Below are positions 17,464 to 27,419 of a DNA stretch of 64,000 nucleotides, in pieces (position 1 is the first letter of the stretch; every line of letters begins with the position of its first letter). A program made the position numbers and the translations under genes. Location: contig CAVZRC010000005.1 of NCBI GenBank assembly GCA_963777695.1, positions 1 to 64,000 on the forward strand. Direction: 5' to 3'. This stretch comes from CAVZRC01 sp963777695. GTDB lineage: Bacteria > Planctomycetota > Planctomycetia > Isosphaerales > Isosphaeraceae. Under the pieces are notes generated by a model. That model did no database searches. It had not been told where the DNA came from and saw only the letters and a program-made list of their open reading frames with translations.

Positions 17464-18117
17464 TCATTCGAGTCCGCCCTGCTCCCGCCGTTGGATCGAC
17501 CGGGCAATTCCTAACAGGGCGATCCACCACGATAGACCATAAATCAGGTTCTCCTCGTTCCGGAATTGGACCATCAGCAAGGCCGTGAAATACATCTGCA
17601 CGGCCGGGATGAAGAACCGGGGTGTGAACAGCCATGCCAGCGAGGCGAAAAAGAAGGTGCTCAGGGTACCCCAGGCCGGCTTGTACCACCGCGATTCCCA
17701 GCCCGTCAACGCGTTGAGCATCACCAGGTTGAAGGAAAGGATCAGGAAGGTCCCCCACAATCGCGTCACGACGCCGATTGCCGGCGACGTCGCGAACCAT
17801 CGCGGGCCGGCGATCAAACGCATCGCCGCCAGCACGGACACCAGCTCCACCCCCCACAAGAGCACCAGTCGGGGATCTCGCTGCACGCCCGGGTCATACA
17901 GCGCCTGACATCCCAGGAAAATCCCCAGATGGATCCAGGCCACGGCCGTCACCGCCCTCGACCAACGCCCGCCCCCGCGCAGGATCGTGCGATCCAGGTC
18001 CTGGTGAAGCAAGACTCGCCAGGCCGTCAGATTCGTCTCGACCGTCAAGTCCGGCGCATCCAGTTCTTCATCCACCTCTGCCAATGACTCGATCATCGTA
18101 CTCACCTCGACAGCCAC
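17464..18117 (-). CDS. Multi-pass membrane protein of unknown function
   Basis: A 217-aa protein with an acidic cytoplasmic N-terminus (ESLAEVDEELDAPDLTVETN) and about five hydrophobic segments, including AVTAVAWIHLGIFLGCQALY, LVLLWGVELVSVLAAMRLI, LWGTFLILSFNLVMLNAL, LSTFFFASLAWLFTPRFFIP and WWIALLGIARSIQRR. I do not recognise the family. It stands alone between a convergent lipoprotein gene and a divergent kinase gene. Confidence 0.65.
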   Translation of the reverse strand: MAVEVSTMIESLAEVDEELDAPDLTVETNLTAWRVLLHQDLDRTILRGGGRWSRAVTAVAWIHLGIFLGCQALYDPGVQRDPRLVLLWGVELVSVLAAMRLIAGPRWFATSPAIGVVTRLWGTFLILSFNLVMLNALTGWESRWYKPAWGTLSTFFFASLAWLFTPRFFIPAVQMYFTALLMVQFRNEENLIYGLSWWIALLGIARSIQRREQGGLE

Positions 18118-18653
18118 GGTTCGGTGCGGGTCCGATCGCGGAGAACTTCCCGCACTTACTAGATCGGCCTTTTCGGAAGTCTATCATTTCGCTTGTTAAT
18201 TTGGGGTTTTTGGGGCGAATAGTAAAAGACGGTAACGCAAGGAGACTTGGCCGGCCGTTGCAAGAAATGAGATAATATGGGAGGCTTTACCTTTGCCATG
18301 TTATGCCTCTTGTCGCATGAACGAGCCTTGGTCCACGATCAGCTCTCCGGAAAAACCCTCCTGGGCCGCATCCTTGGAATGAGATGAGTGGTGGGATTGG
18401 AGTGGTCCTTCGAAGGTTTCGCGTCGGCGCTCGCTCGTTGAGAAAACCATAAGATGAGCGAAGGGCTCGTAAAGCGTCCGGGCCTGGACAATAAGCGCAT
18501 CGGGACATCGAAGTACTCGGCGCTTGTGAAAGAATCGGAGTACAGATCGCGGATTCCGGATTGCGAATTCATACGTCCTTGATCTTGTCGAACTAAAATT
18601 CGTTCGTACTTCGCAGAGCGGCGTCGGGATGGATCGTTGAGGAGAGCGAGTCG
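18118..18653. other. Intergenic region, 536 bp, upstream of the kinase gene
   Basis: No gene is supported here. The first half is relatively AT-rich (for example TTAATTTGGGGTTTTTGGGG near 18,197) and probably carries the divergent promoters of the membrane protein and the kinase. No clear -35/-10 pair, hairpin or RNA gene was identified. Confidence 0.5.
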
Positions 18654-21600
18654 ATGTCGGAATCGGGTACGCGATCGGCGGGAGTGCCGGGCGGCGAGGA
18701 CACGGCTCGCGTCCAGTTGGGGGACTTCCGGATCATCCGCGAGGTGGGTCGTGGCGGGATGGGTGTGGTCTACGAGGCCGAGCAGATCTCGCTCGGCCGC
18801 CGCATCGCGCTGAAGGTCCTGGCCCGGCAGGGGCTGGCCGGATCGCCCCACCTGCAACGCTTCCTCTTCGAGGCCCGCGCCGCGGCACGGTTGCACCATT
18901 CCAACATCGTGCCGGTCTTCGGCATCGGCGAGCAGGACGGCGTCCACTACTATGCCATGCAGTTCATCGAGGGGCGTGGGCTGGACCTCGTCTTCGCCGA
19001 GTTGCGTGCCGCGGCCAGTGCGTCGGCCACGATCATCCTGACCGCGACCGTCGAGTCGATGACCGCACAGTTCTCCGAGGTCGCGCAGCCGGGAGAGGCG
19101 GTTGCGACCGATCGCCCGCGCGGCGACGCCGAGGCCGGCCCGGACTACGTGATCGTCCCCGATGGCCCGCTCTCGAAGGCGTCGGGAGTCCGCTCGCAGA
19201 CGTCGTATTATCGGTCGGTGGCCCGGGTCGGCGCCGATGTCGCCGAGGCGCTGGCTTATGCCCATTCCCAGGGGGTCCTCCACCGGGACATCAAGCCGTC
19301 GAACCTGTTGCTGGACGTCGCCGGCACGGTCTGGGTGACCGATTTCGGCCTGGCCAAGGCCGCGGAGTGCGACGCCCTGACCGATACCGGCGACCTGGTC
19401 GGGACCCTGCGCTATATGGCGCCGGAGCGGTTCGAGGGCTGGTCCAACCCGAGGAGCGACGTCTACTCGCTGGGCGCGACGCTCTACGAGCTGCTCACGC
19501 TCCGCCCGCTGTTCGACGAGCCGAATCGCGCCCGGTTGATGAAGATGGTAGCCCACGAGGCGCCGATAGCCCCGCGCAAGCTCGACCCGGCCATCCCGCG
19601 CGACCTGGAGACGATCGTCCTGAAGTCGATCGCCAAGGAGCCGGAGCAGCGGTACCTCTCGGCCGAGCAGATGGCCGAGGACCTGCGGCGGTTCCTCTCC
19701 GACCTGCCGATCCTGCGCGACGGAGCGGCGGGATGGAACGCCTCTGGCGATGGAGCCGTCGCAACCCGGCGCTGGCCGGCTCGATGGCCGCGCTGTTCCT
19801 GTTCCTGGTGATCGGCTGCGCCGGGATGACCATCTTGTGGCGGCTGGCCGAGGACCAGCGCGCCTGCGCCGATCAACTGGTCGAACTGTCGCAACAGCGA
19901 TGGCTCAGCACCGTGGAGCACCAGGCGGAAGCCCAGAGCCAGCGCGAGCGGGCCGAGGCCAGTTTCGTCAAGGCCCGCGCCGCCGTCGACGAACTGCTGA
20001 CCCAGGTCGGCGAGAGCCAGCTCCTGAATGTGCCGGGACTCCAGCCGCTCCGGCGCGACCTGCTGCGCTCGGCCCTGAATTACTACGAGGATTTCGTCCG
20101 CCAGCGCGGCGACGACCCGACTCTCAAGGCGGGCCTGGCCGCCGGCCAGCTCCGGCTGGCCAAGATCCAGCAAGAGCTCGGCGCGCAGGCCCAATCCGAT
20201 CAGACCATGCGACAGGCGCTGGCCATGCACGAACTGGCCTTGCGCGACCGCCCGGCCGATCTCGGCCTCCGCGACGGCCTGGCCCAGTGCTGCGTGCACC
20301 TGGGCATCGGTGCGCTCGATCGGCTCCATCCGACGATGTCCGGCGACGAGGCCCTTCGCCTCTTCGATCGGGCCATCACCGTGTGGGAAGAACTCCGTCA
20401 GGCCGAGCCGGCCAATACCGTCTACCTGGGCGAACTGGCCAATGCGTATAACCTCGTCGCCGTCCTGCATAATCAGAACAACCGGACGGCCGAGACCCTG
20501 GGGGCCCATCAGAAGGCGCTGGCCTTCCGCCAGGCTCGGGTCGAGGCCAACCCCGACGATCCCGCGGCCCGGAACGACCTGGCCTCGACGCTGAACAACC
20601 TCGGCGCGTTGATCGACGGGACCACCTACGAGAGCCTCGACAAGTTGAGCCTGTTTCGCCGGTCGGCCGAGCACAGCCGGATCGCCCATGTGCGCCCCCC
20701 AGGTCATCCGATTCGGCCGGTTCCTCGTGGTCGTGCTGCGCAACGTCGCGGTCTCGGAGCGGCAACTGGGCCATCTCGAGGCCGCGACCCGGGCGTTCGA
20801 GGAGGCGCGGGAGGTCTCCCGGCAGATGGCGCGCGACAACCCGGCGATCCTGGGCCTGCGCCGCGAGCTGATCCAGGATTACCGGAGCATCGGCGACCTC
20901 CATCGCGAGCAGGGCCGGATGGCCGACGCTGTGCGCACCTACCGACAGTCGCTGGAACAGGAAGAGGCCCTCCCCAAGGAGACCGGCGACGATTGGTTCC
21001 ACTACGCCACCCTGCTGGCCCTCTGCGCGGCCGTCCAGCGACGCGGCCTACGCGCTCGGCGACGCGGAGCGGGCCGAATGCCGCCGGCTCGCCGATGAAT
21101 CGATGTCGGCGCTCTGTCGGGCCATCGAGGCGGGATACCGGAATGCCGAATGGATCCGGATCAGCGACGAGCTCAGCGTGCTGCGCGACCGGGACGACTT
21201 CCGGGAACTGCTCGCCCGGGTCGAGTCGCCCCGTCCCGCCCCGCCGCGATCGGTCGCGGCATCGCCAACGCCCGCGGCGCCGACGGGACCGTCGCGGCCG
21301 GCCGTCGGGGGCCCGGTGCCGGTCCGGGACTCGCGCTCGAGCCTGGCGGACCGGGCGACCAGCCGGCACGCGATCGGGATCGTCCAGCTCGAGTTGGGCC
21401 AGCTCGATGAGGCGAAGGCCACGCTCGGCCAGTCCCTCTTGCGCGCGAGGCCCTGGTCCGGGACCATCCCGGTGAGATCGGCTATCTCGCCGACCTGGCG
21501 GCGACGCGCGTGGCCCTGGCCCGGCTCGACTGGAAGGCCGGTCGGCTGTCGGCCGCGGTCCGCACGTGGGATGAAGTCCGCAATGACCTGGAAGACGCCC

Positions 21601-22392
21601 TGCGAAAGCACCCTCGCGATCCGGTCCTGGCCGAGCAACTGGCGCAGGCCGAGGCGACCATCGGCCAGTCGTACGCCGAGCGTGCCCTCTGGTCCGAGGC
21701 CCGTGATGCGTTCGCGCGGGCGGTCCGGCGGGGGATGAAGGACCGCGAGGTGGCGACCCGGCAGGCGAGCCTCCTGGCCGTCGCCGGCGATCGCGACGCC
21801 CTGAGGGCGCTCTGCAACCGGATGCTCGACGACTATGGCCGCACCACGGAGTTCCTTTTCGCCAGCGCCTTGGCCCGCGGGTGCGCGCTGGTGCCGGGGA
21901 GCGTCGCGGACACCGGCCGGCTGGTCGCGCTGGCCGAGCCGGCCGTCGCCGCGGGCCAGCCGGGGCCCGAGCGGCTGTTCCGCCTCGGACTGGCCGAGTA
22001 TCGCGCCGGGCGCTTTCGAAGAGGCCGTCCGACGGGTGCGCGAGTCGCTGGCTGGGCTGCCCCAGGGCAATAACGGCCCGCTCGCCGCGATTGACGCGGC
22101 CCTGCTGGCGATGGCCCACCACCGGCTCGGACAGGCCGCGGAGGCCCGGCGTCGGCTCGACGAGATCGCTCGCATCGACTGGCGGGCCGTCGAGCATTGG
22201 CCCGACCCGCAAGCCTGGTGGCAGCGGAGCGATTTCTTGGTGCTGAGGCGCGAGGCGATCGAGCTGCTCACCGGCAAGACGCCGGCCGACGACCCCTGGC
22301 TGCGCCGTCGTCGCGGCGAGGCCTACGAGCAGCTCGGCCAGGCCCCCGAGGCCCAGGCCGAGCTCCGCGCGGCCGACGCCGCCGATTCGTGA
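18654..22392 (+). CDS. Hanks-type Ser/Thr protein kinase with TPR-like tail (several frameshifts)
   Basis: A gene of about 1,245 codons. The kinase domain is intact in the first frame: G-loop GRGGMG (32-37), Lys54 in ALKVL, catalytic loop HRDIKPSN (H210, D212), DFG (230-232), LRYMAPERFEG. A loop of about 60 residues separates the N-lobe from the catalytic loop. A transmembrane helix (ALAGSMAALFLFLVIGCAGM) follows in another frame, then helical TPR-like repeats to the stop at 22392. Frame changes occur near 19,700-19,740, 20,690, 21,040, 21,440-21,510 and 22,010. Each one moves directly to a frame with plausible continuation, so the gene is either freshly decayed or mis-sequenced. Such kinases phosphorylate cytoplasmic targets; the extracytoplasmic repeats probably sense partners. 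Confidence 0.8.
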
Positions 22393-22419
22393 TCCGCGTC
22401 GGCCAAGAGCCGAGGATCG

Positions 22420-23451
22420 CTACGACCGGGGCTCGCTCTTCGGATTGTCCGGTCTCGAGACGTTTTGACCCTCCACGGACGTGGTCGGATACTCGGCGGC
22501 CCAGGCATGCCACTTGACCATGATCCCGGGCAGCCAGCGCAGCGTCTGCCCCTTGCGAGGGCCGGAGACCGCGCGACCGACCACCGACCATCGCGAGCCG
22601 GTCTCCCGGTCCACCCAAGCGGATTCCGCCTCGCCCGTGCCCGCGGCGAGCGTCGCCGGCTCCGGCTTCGGCCCTTCCGTCTCGGGTGCAAAGGCGGACG
22701 CGGTACGGGTATGGCCGTCCCAGAAGATGATGACTTCTTGATCGCCAAGCGTTGACTTCCGCAATTCGACCGCATCGCCGAACGACTTCAACGGCCAGGC
22801 TCGGCTTTCGCCGCCCATGGTCAGGCCGAACACCCTCTCTTCGGCATCCAGCCTCGGATCCGGCTCGGGCCGCGTCTTCCGCGACTCGGGCAGGAACGAA
22901 TTCGGCACGGATCGGGGCTGGAACTTCGAGACCATCGCGTAGGCGACCGTACCGGGTTGGGCGTTCAGCCACGGCCCCCAATCGGTCTCGATGGTCGGGA
23001 TCGGCGTCAATCGCTGCCCCTTACGAGGACCGTCGAATGCCAGGCCGGTCAGGCAGTCGAAGAGCGTGCCGTCCTTGTGCCGCATCACCATGACGCCGTT
23101 TCGCCAGCCGTGGAAGCGGTAATCGAGCGAGGCGGGGTAACCCCGCACGAAGTCGGCGTCGGGGTCGTAGACGAACACGCCGTAGGTGTCGCTGATGACG
23201 CGGTAGGGCACGAGGAACCATCGGTAGGGGATGGCGCCGCCGTCGTACTTGCCGCGAATCCAGGCGAGTACACGGTCGTCGTCGCGGAGGTCACCGGCCT
23301 TGCGGCGAGCCTCGTCGACGCAGTGCGAACAGGCCGGGTTGACCAGCGTCTCGAACATCTCGGGCCGGAAGAGACTTTTCGGCTCGGGTCCGTCGGCCGG
23401 ACCGGTGGCCAGGGCCGCGAGCATCACGCCCATCGCAATCATTGGTGGCAC
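22420..23451 (-). CDS. DUF3179 domain secreted protein
   Basis: A 343-aa exported protein with a short signal-like start (MPPMIAMGVMLAALATGPAD). It has the DUF3179 pattern: RWFLVPYRVISDTYGVFVYD, then GLTMGGESRAWPLKSFGDAV, EVIIFWDGHTRTASAFAPE and ETGSRWSVVGRAVSGPRKGQ, ending in the metal-ligand-like W-HAWAAEYP. The function of DUF3179 is unknown; members are periplasmic. Convergent with the kinase gene, with only 27 bp between stops. Confidence 0.8.
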   Translation of the reverse strand: MPPMIAMGVMLAALATGPADGPEPKSLFRPEMFETLVNPACSHCVDEARRKAGDLRDDDRVLAWIRGKYDGGAIPYRWFLVPYRVISDTYGVFVYDPDADFVRGYPASLDYRFHGWRNGVMVMRHKDGTLFDCLTGLAFDGPRKGQRLTPIPTIETDWGPWLNAQPGTVAYAMVSKFQPRSVPNSFLPESRKTRPEPDPRLDAEERVFGLTMGGESRAWPLKSFGDAVELRKSTLGDQEVIIFWDGHTRTASAFAPETEGPKPEPATLAAGTGEAESAWVDRETGSRWSVVGRAVSGPRKGQTLRWLPGIMVKWHAWAAEYPTTSVEGQNVSRPDNPKSEPRS

Positions 23452-23514
23452 ATCCCTATATCATGGAAAAATGAGGGAAAGCAGCGCGGCCGAACCGCAA
23501 TGGATGAGGACCGC

Positions 23515-23602
23515 TTCACCACAGAGTCACAGAGGGCACAGAGAAGAAAACCAAAAGAGATTATCTTCTGTTTCTCTGTGATCTCTGTGACTCTGTGGTG
23601 AA
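23515..23602. repeat. Inverted repeat of the CACAGAG/CTCTGTG type
   Basis: The arms at 23515-23543 (starting TTCACCACAGAGTCACAGAG) and 23574-23602 (ending GACTCTGTGGTGAA) pair at 27 of 29 positions around a 30-nt A-rich loop. Near-identical TTCACCACAGAG-type palindromes are dispersed intergenic repeats in planctomycetes and other phyla. It lies upstream of the DUF3179 gene and downstream of the next minus-strand gene. Confidence 0.85.
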
Positions 23603-23657
23603 TCTCCGGTTCTTGCCTGGTTCGACGATCTCGCTCGGGAAAAAACGACTTTCAATG

Positions 23658-24761
23658 TTAGAGGGCCCCACCGTACTCACCGCCCTTCCGGCGACCGCAC
23701 CGCGCGGGCTCCCAGGATTGATCGATCGCATCGAGCGCGAGCACCCATCCCGCCGCCGCCCGCTCGACCCTTTCGGACAGGGCGATCGCTGCCGATTCCG
23801 GCTTTCCCCATGCCTGGATGACGGCGATCGTCCGCCCGGGGACCAATGGGCTGCCTCCCCGCGGTGGTGTCAGGAACAAGGCCAGGTCACTCTCGATCCA
23901 ACGTGCGGCATCACGCCGAAAAGTCTCGGGCCAGACGCCCAGGGCGATCGGCCCGTCGGTCGCCTTGAGGAGCGGATTCCAGTTGCGGGCGTAGCGCGGC
24001 CAGCAATCGTTCCTGGCGCAAGGGACCCGCCCGCAGAGCCCGGTCCCGTCTTTCGCATCGGGCAAATCAACCGATTCACATTCCGTCACCCAGACGGGTA
24101 TGATGACTTTGCCGGGATGTTCCGCGGAAAGCTCGGCGACGAGCCGCGCCGCCGCGTCATCCCCCGGCGTCCTGGCCGCCGTCGGGGGCGATCCGTAATC
24201 GAGCGCCCAGCGACACTGATCGTTGCCGCAGCCGCACGACGACGGACCTGCCTGGAGGTCGTTCAAGAACACCCCCTCCCAGCTTCCCGGGAGATCGTCG
24301 AGGAGGCGCTCCATCCGTTGCCGATGGGCGTCGAGGGCCGGGGCGTAGCCGATCGGGACCCACGGCCATGCCTTGATGACCTCGCCTTGTTTCGCCGCGG
24401 GCGCGTCCGGGAACCGTCGCCGCCAATCGTCATGGTGGCCGCCGATGGCGGCCATCCACTCGGGGTGGGCGTCGGCCATCGCCGGATTGCGTGCGACTTC
24501 AATCCAAGGCCACAGGGTCATCCCCGCCCGCTCGACGGCTTCGGCCATCGGCTTCCATCGCCCCTTCGCCGCCTCGTCGAGCGGGACCACGACCGCTTTG
24601 ACCCCCCTGGCCTTCCACGCCGCGAGGAATTCCGGCGAGACCCTGTCCATCCCCGCGAGCACGCCCCGCATCGGAGGCTTCGGCTCGGCCGCATGGGACT
24701 CGTCCCACGGGACCAGCACGCGGGCGGCGAAGACGGCGAGCAAGAAGACGAGGCGGGACAT
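23658..24761 (-). CDS. Secreted protein of unknown function, glycosidase-like barrel suspected
   Basis: A 367-aa product from the ATG at 24761 with a signal peptide (MSRLVFLLAVFAARVLVPWD). The mature protein starts PPMRGVLAGMDRVSPEFLAA and has alternating strand/helix text (VKAVVVPLDEA, AGMTLWPWIEVARNP, GSWEGVFLNDLQ, KVIIPVWVTECESVDL, GPIALGVWPETFRRD) suggestive of a TIM barrel like some glycoside hydrolases. A cysteine-rich insert SSCGCGNDQCRW and a later CGRVPCARNDC may bind metal. I do not recognise a defined family. An in-frame ATG at 24863 would place the signal internally. Confidence 0.55.
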   Translation of the reverse strand: MSRLVFLLAVFAARVLVPWDESHAAEPKPPMRGVLAGMDRVSPEFLAAWKARGVKAVVVPLDEAAKGRWKPMAEAVERAGMTLWPWIEVARNPAMADAHPEWMAAIGGHHDDWRRRFPDAPAAKQGEVIKAWPWVPIGYAPALDAHRQRMERLLDDLPGSWEGVFLNDLQAGPSSCGCGNDQCRWALDYGSPPTAARTPGDDAAARLVAELSAEHPGKVIIPVWVTECESVDLPDAKDGTGLCGRVPCARNDCWPRYARNWNPLLKATDGPIALGVWPETFRRDAARWIESDLALFLTPPRGGSPLVPGRTIAVIQAWGKPESAAIALSERVERAAAGWVLALDAIDQSWEPARCGRRKGGEYGGAL

Positions 24762-24794
24762 GATGTTCCTCGAATTGCGGTGCATCGTTCGACT

Positions 24795-24943
24795 TACTGA
24801 GCGTTGCATGGATAACTTAAGTCTGCTCGCGGCCGAGTAAACCCAGCACATCGACGAAACCACCTGATTTCCAGGGATAAAACAGCACTCTTTGGAAGCC
24901 GTGCGTTGCTCCAGAACTTAAGTTCTCCATGCAACGCTCAGTA
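24795..24943. repeat. 28-bp inverted repeat flanking 93 bp
   Basis: The arms at 24795-24822 (starting TACTGAGCGTTGCATGGATA) and 24916-24943 pair at 27 of 28 positions. The 93-bp interior (24823-24915) holds no gene. The left arm lies just upstream of the secreted protein gene start at 24761. The shape suggests a small non-autonomous mobile element or a very long hairpin. Confidence 0.8.
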
Positions 24944-24948
24944 GAACC

Positions 24949-25040
24949 TATCCCAGTAGGAGTCTTTGCAGGGTGGGTGAAACCCACCAAGTCTTTCGGC
25001 GACAAGGCATTCGGTGGGTTTCACCCACCCTACTGGGATA
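24949..25040. repeat. Nested inverted repeat containing the GGTGGGTTTCACCCACC core
   Basis: The outer arms TATCCCAGTA (24949-24958) and TACTGGGATA (25031-25040) pair perfectly. The inner arms at 24971-24988 and 25013-25030 (GGTGGGTTTCACCCACCC) also pair perfectly over 18 bp, and each is itself nearly palindromic. A partial direct copy of the preceding element's end (CTTAAG-CTCCATGCA) follows at 25,044-25,058, which ties the two repeats together as one composite. The rest of 25,041-25,297 shows no gene. Confidence 0.8.
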
Positions 25041-25297
25041 GACTCTTAAGCTCCATGCAGATCCTGCGGTGTCGCTGCCGATTATCGCCCGTCCCCCCTC
25101 GGGTCGTCAAAGGCCAGGGCAAGGTTTCGTCTCAGGGCCGGCGGAACAGCCCGTAGAAAGCTCGCTCAGATACCAGCTAACACCAGTCGCCCCTTTGGAC
25201 GAATAGACCTCTTACCAATGGGCCTTCGGGTCTGTTTCCACCATCGCAGCATCCGACGACCGAATCCTTCGCGGTAAATGACAACGCGGACGGGAGC

Positions 25298-26386
25298 TCA
25301 GACCGGAGTCACCTCGACGCCCTCCGGCCGTGCAGCCATGAAATACCGCCGCTGAAAGTAAAGCGCCACGTTGACCAGGCCGATGAGCACCGGCACTTCC
25401 ACCAGAGGACCGATGACTGCGGCGAACGCCGCGCCGGAATCGATTCCGAAGACCGCGACCGCCACGGCGATCGCCAGCTCGAAATTGTTGCTGGCCGCCG
25501 TGAAGGCCAGCGTCGCCGTTTTCGCGTAATCGGCCCCCAGCCGGTATCCCATGAAGAAGGAGACGAGGAACATCGCCACGAAATAGATCAGCAGCGGCAC
25601 CGCGATTCGTAGCACGTCCAGCGGGATCCGGACGATGTATTCGCCCTTGAGCGAGAACATCACGACGATGGTAAAAAGCAGGGCGATGAGCGTGATCGGG
25701 CTGATGCGAGGGATGAATCGCTTCTCGTACCATTCGCGCCCCTGGCCTCGCAGCAGCACGAATCGCGTGAGCATGCCCGCGAAAAACGGGATGCCGAGGT
25801 AGATCAGCACGCTCTCGGCGATCGCCCCGATGGTGATCCGCGACAGGTCCACGTCGCCGAATCGGACTCCGAGCAGCGGCGGCAGTAATTTGATAAACAG
25901 CCATGCATAGACCGAATAGAACAGCACCTGGAACACCGAGTTGAAAGCGACCAGCCCGGCGGCATATTCGGCGTCGCCTTTCGCCAGCTCGTTCCAGACG
26001 ATCACCATGGCGATGCAGCGGGCCAGGCCGATCATGATCAGGCCGATCGCGTATTCCGGCCGGTCGGACAGGAACGCCACGGCGAGGCCGAACATCAGCA
26101 ACGGCCCGATCACCCAATTCTGGACGAGCGACAATGCCAGTATCCGCGTGTTGCGGAAGACCCCGCCCAGCTCTTCGTATTTCACCTTGGCCAGCGGCGG
26201 ATACATCATCAAGATGAGCCCCGCCGCGATCGGAATCGAGGTCGTGCCGACCGACAGCCGCGTTATGCCCCGGGCGACGGATGGGCAGAAGTAGCCCAGT
26301 CCGACGCCCGCCAGCATCGCCATGACGATCCAGAGCGTCAGGTAGCGGTCGAGGCAGGAGAGGCGCTTCGGTAATGCTCCATCCAT
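25298..26386 (-). CDS. acr3: ACR3-type arsenite efflux transporter
   Basis: A ~362-aa membrane protein from the ATG at 26386 (MDGALPKRLSCLDRYLTLWI) with about ten helices. ACR3 signatures are present: VARGITRLSVGTTSIPIAAG, MMYPPLAKVKYEELG, the conserved Cys in GLARCIAMVIVWNELA and the helix-breaking TLAFTAASNNFELAIAVAVA. It extrudes arsenite using the proton gradient. It is the last gene of the minus-strand ars operon; its start lies 4 bp after the arsenate reductase stop. An in-frame ATG at 26428 would overlap the upstream gene and lacks homology. Confidence 0.92.
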   Translation of the reverse strand: MDGALPKRLSCLDRYLTLWIVMAMLAGVGLGYFCPSVARGITRLSVGTTSIPIAAGLILMMYPPLAKVKYEELGGVFRNTRILALSLVQNWVIGPLLMFGLAVAFLSDRPEYAIGLIMIGLARCIAMVIVWNELAKGDAEYAAGLVAFNSVFQVLFYSVYAWLFIKLLPPLLGVRFGDVDLSRITIGAIAESVLIYLGIPFFAGMLTRFVLLRGQGREWYEKRFIPRISPITLIALLFTIVVMFSLKGEYIVRIPLDVLRIAVPLLIYFVAMFLVSFFMGYRLGADYAKTATLAFTAASNNFELAIAVAVAVFGIDSGAAFAAVIGPLVEVPVLIGLVNVALYFQRRYFMAARPEGVEVTPV

Positions 26387-26390
26387 ACGG

Positions 26391-27404
26391 TCAGCGAGTC
26401 CTTTCCGCCTGCGCGCCGGCGGACGCAAACCGCTGGCGGGCCTGCATCATCACGGCCAGCATCAGCCGCCCGATATCGTCCCTCCGTTCGGCATACTTGG
26501 CCGTCTCGTAAGCCCCGCCGTCGTAGATCTTGGGATCGAGGTACGGCATCGATACTCGCAGGGCCGCCCCCTTCACGAACGGGCAAGCGGCGTCGGCCTC
26601 GCCGCAGACCATCAGGGCGGCGAAGCCAAGCTGAGGATTCGTCGAATCGCTGTAATGCTTGGAGAATTCCGTCGCTTCCAGCACCGGCTCACCCGTCTCG
26701 CCGGGCGATCCCCAGCGGACGCGATACAACGGATTCGCCGTCTTCGGCTCGCCTCTGGCCGCTTCCTTGCCAATCGGCTCGACCTCGACCCCGATCTCCT
26801 TGAGTGCGTTGACCGTGCGGGGATTGAACGCCGTCGGGGCCGTGCCACCACTGTGGAAGCGGACCTCCGGCATCCCGTAATAGGCGGCGGCAATATTGCC
26901 CATGGTCGCGCCGAGCATGCTCCGGCGCGAATTGCCCGTGCAGACCACGACGACATCCAGCGGCTTCCCCGGCCGGTAGTTGGCGATGATCCAGTCGGCC
27001 AGCTTCTGGCCGGCCAGACGGTGCCGTTCGTCGATCATATCATATGAGGTTGTCAGTAAATCCGCATGTTTCCTGATGCCGGGTAATAGCCGGATCCGAC
27101 TCTCGGGCACGTCGGCTTCCACCGCCTTGCGGATCTCCTCCGGGGTGATCCGGTCGTCGGATCCGGCGAGTTTCTTGAATGTGTCGGGTCTCATAAATCC
27201 GTCCAGTTCTGACAGTGTGATCTCCCCGTCCTTGCCGAGGGCCTTTGACAACGCCCCCTTGAGACGCTGATCGTTCCCTGGATCGGCCGCATCGGCCGTC
27301 CCGCACCGCTGGACCAGCCAGAGTGCCCTCACGAGTTGTCCCACGTCGCCGGCCGGTTCAGGGCCGGCCGCCAGGGCCAGGGCCGCGATCATCGAAAGGT
27401 GCAT
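26391..27404 (-). CDS. Thioredoxin-type arsenate reductase with N-terminal EF-hand-like extension
   Basis: A 337-aa protein. The C-terminal ~190 residues are a low-molecular-weight phosphatase fold with the P-loop C155-TGNSR-R161 (C-x5-R) and the shuttle pair C267/C274 in VCGEADAACPF, spaced exactly as in S. aureus ArsC (C82/C89). It therefore should reduce arsenate to arsenite with thioredoxin. The extra ~145 N-terminal residues begin with a short hydrophobic, signal-like stretch (MHLSMIAALALAAGP) and carry two EF-hand-like loops (DGEITLSEL at 59-67, DDRITPEE at 83-90). This arrangement is unusual, because ArsC is normally a ~130-aa cytoplasmic enzyme. It sits between arsM and acr3 in the operon. 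The product arsenite would be methylated or exported by its neighbours. Confidence 0.85.
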   Translation of the reverse strand: MHLSMIAALALAAGPEPAGDVGQLVRALWLVQRCGTADAADPGNDQRLKGALSKALGKDGEITLSELDGFMRPDTFKKLAGSDDRITPEEIRKAVEADVPESRIRLLPGIRKHADLLTTSYDMIDERHRLAGQKLADWIIANYRPGKPLDVVVVCTGNSRRSMLGATMGNIAAAYYGMPEVRFHSGGTAPTAFNPRTVNALKEIGVEVEPIGKEAARGEPKTANPLYRVRWGSPGETGEPVLEATEFSKHYSDSTNPQLGFAALMVCGEADAACPFVKGAALRVSMPYLDPKIYDGGAYETAKYAERRDDIGRLMLAVMMQARQRFASAGAQAERTR

Positions 27405-27419
27405 GACGAAAGATCCTCC

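Noticed and set aside
19484..20839. Minus-strand open frame (451 codons) inside the first kinase
   Set aside because: Antisense shadow of the TPR region with no recognisable domain.
23515..23602. Possible CRISPR array because of the repeated CACAGAG unit
   Set aside because: It is one palindrome with two arms, without regularly spaced repeats or spacers, and no cas genes are in the window.
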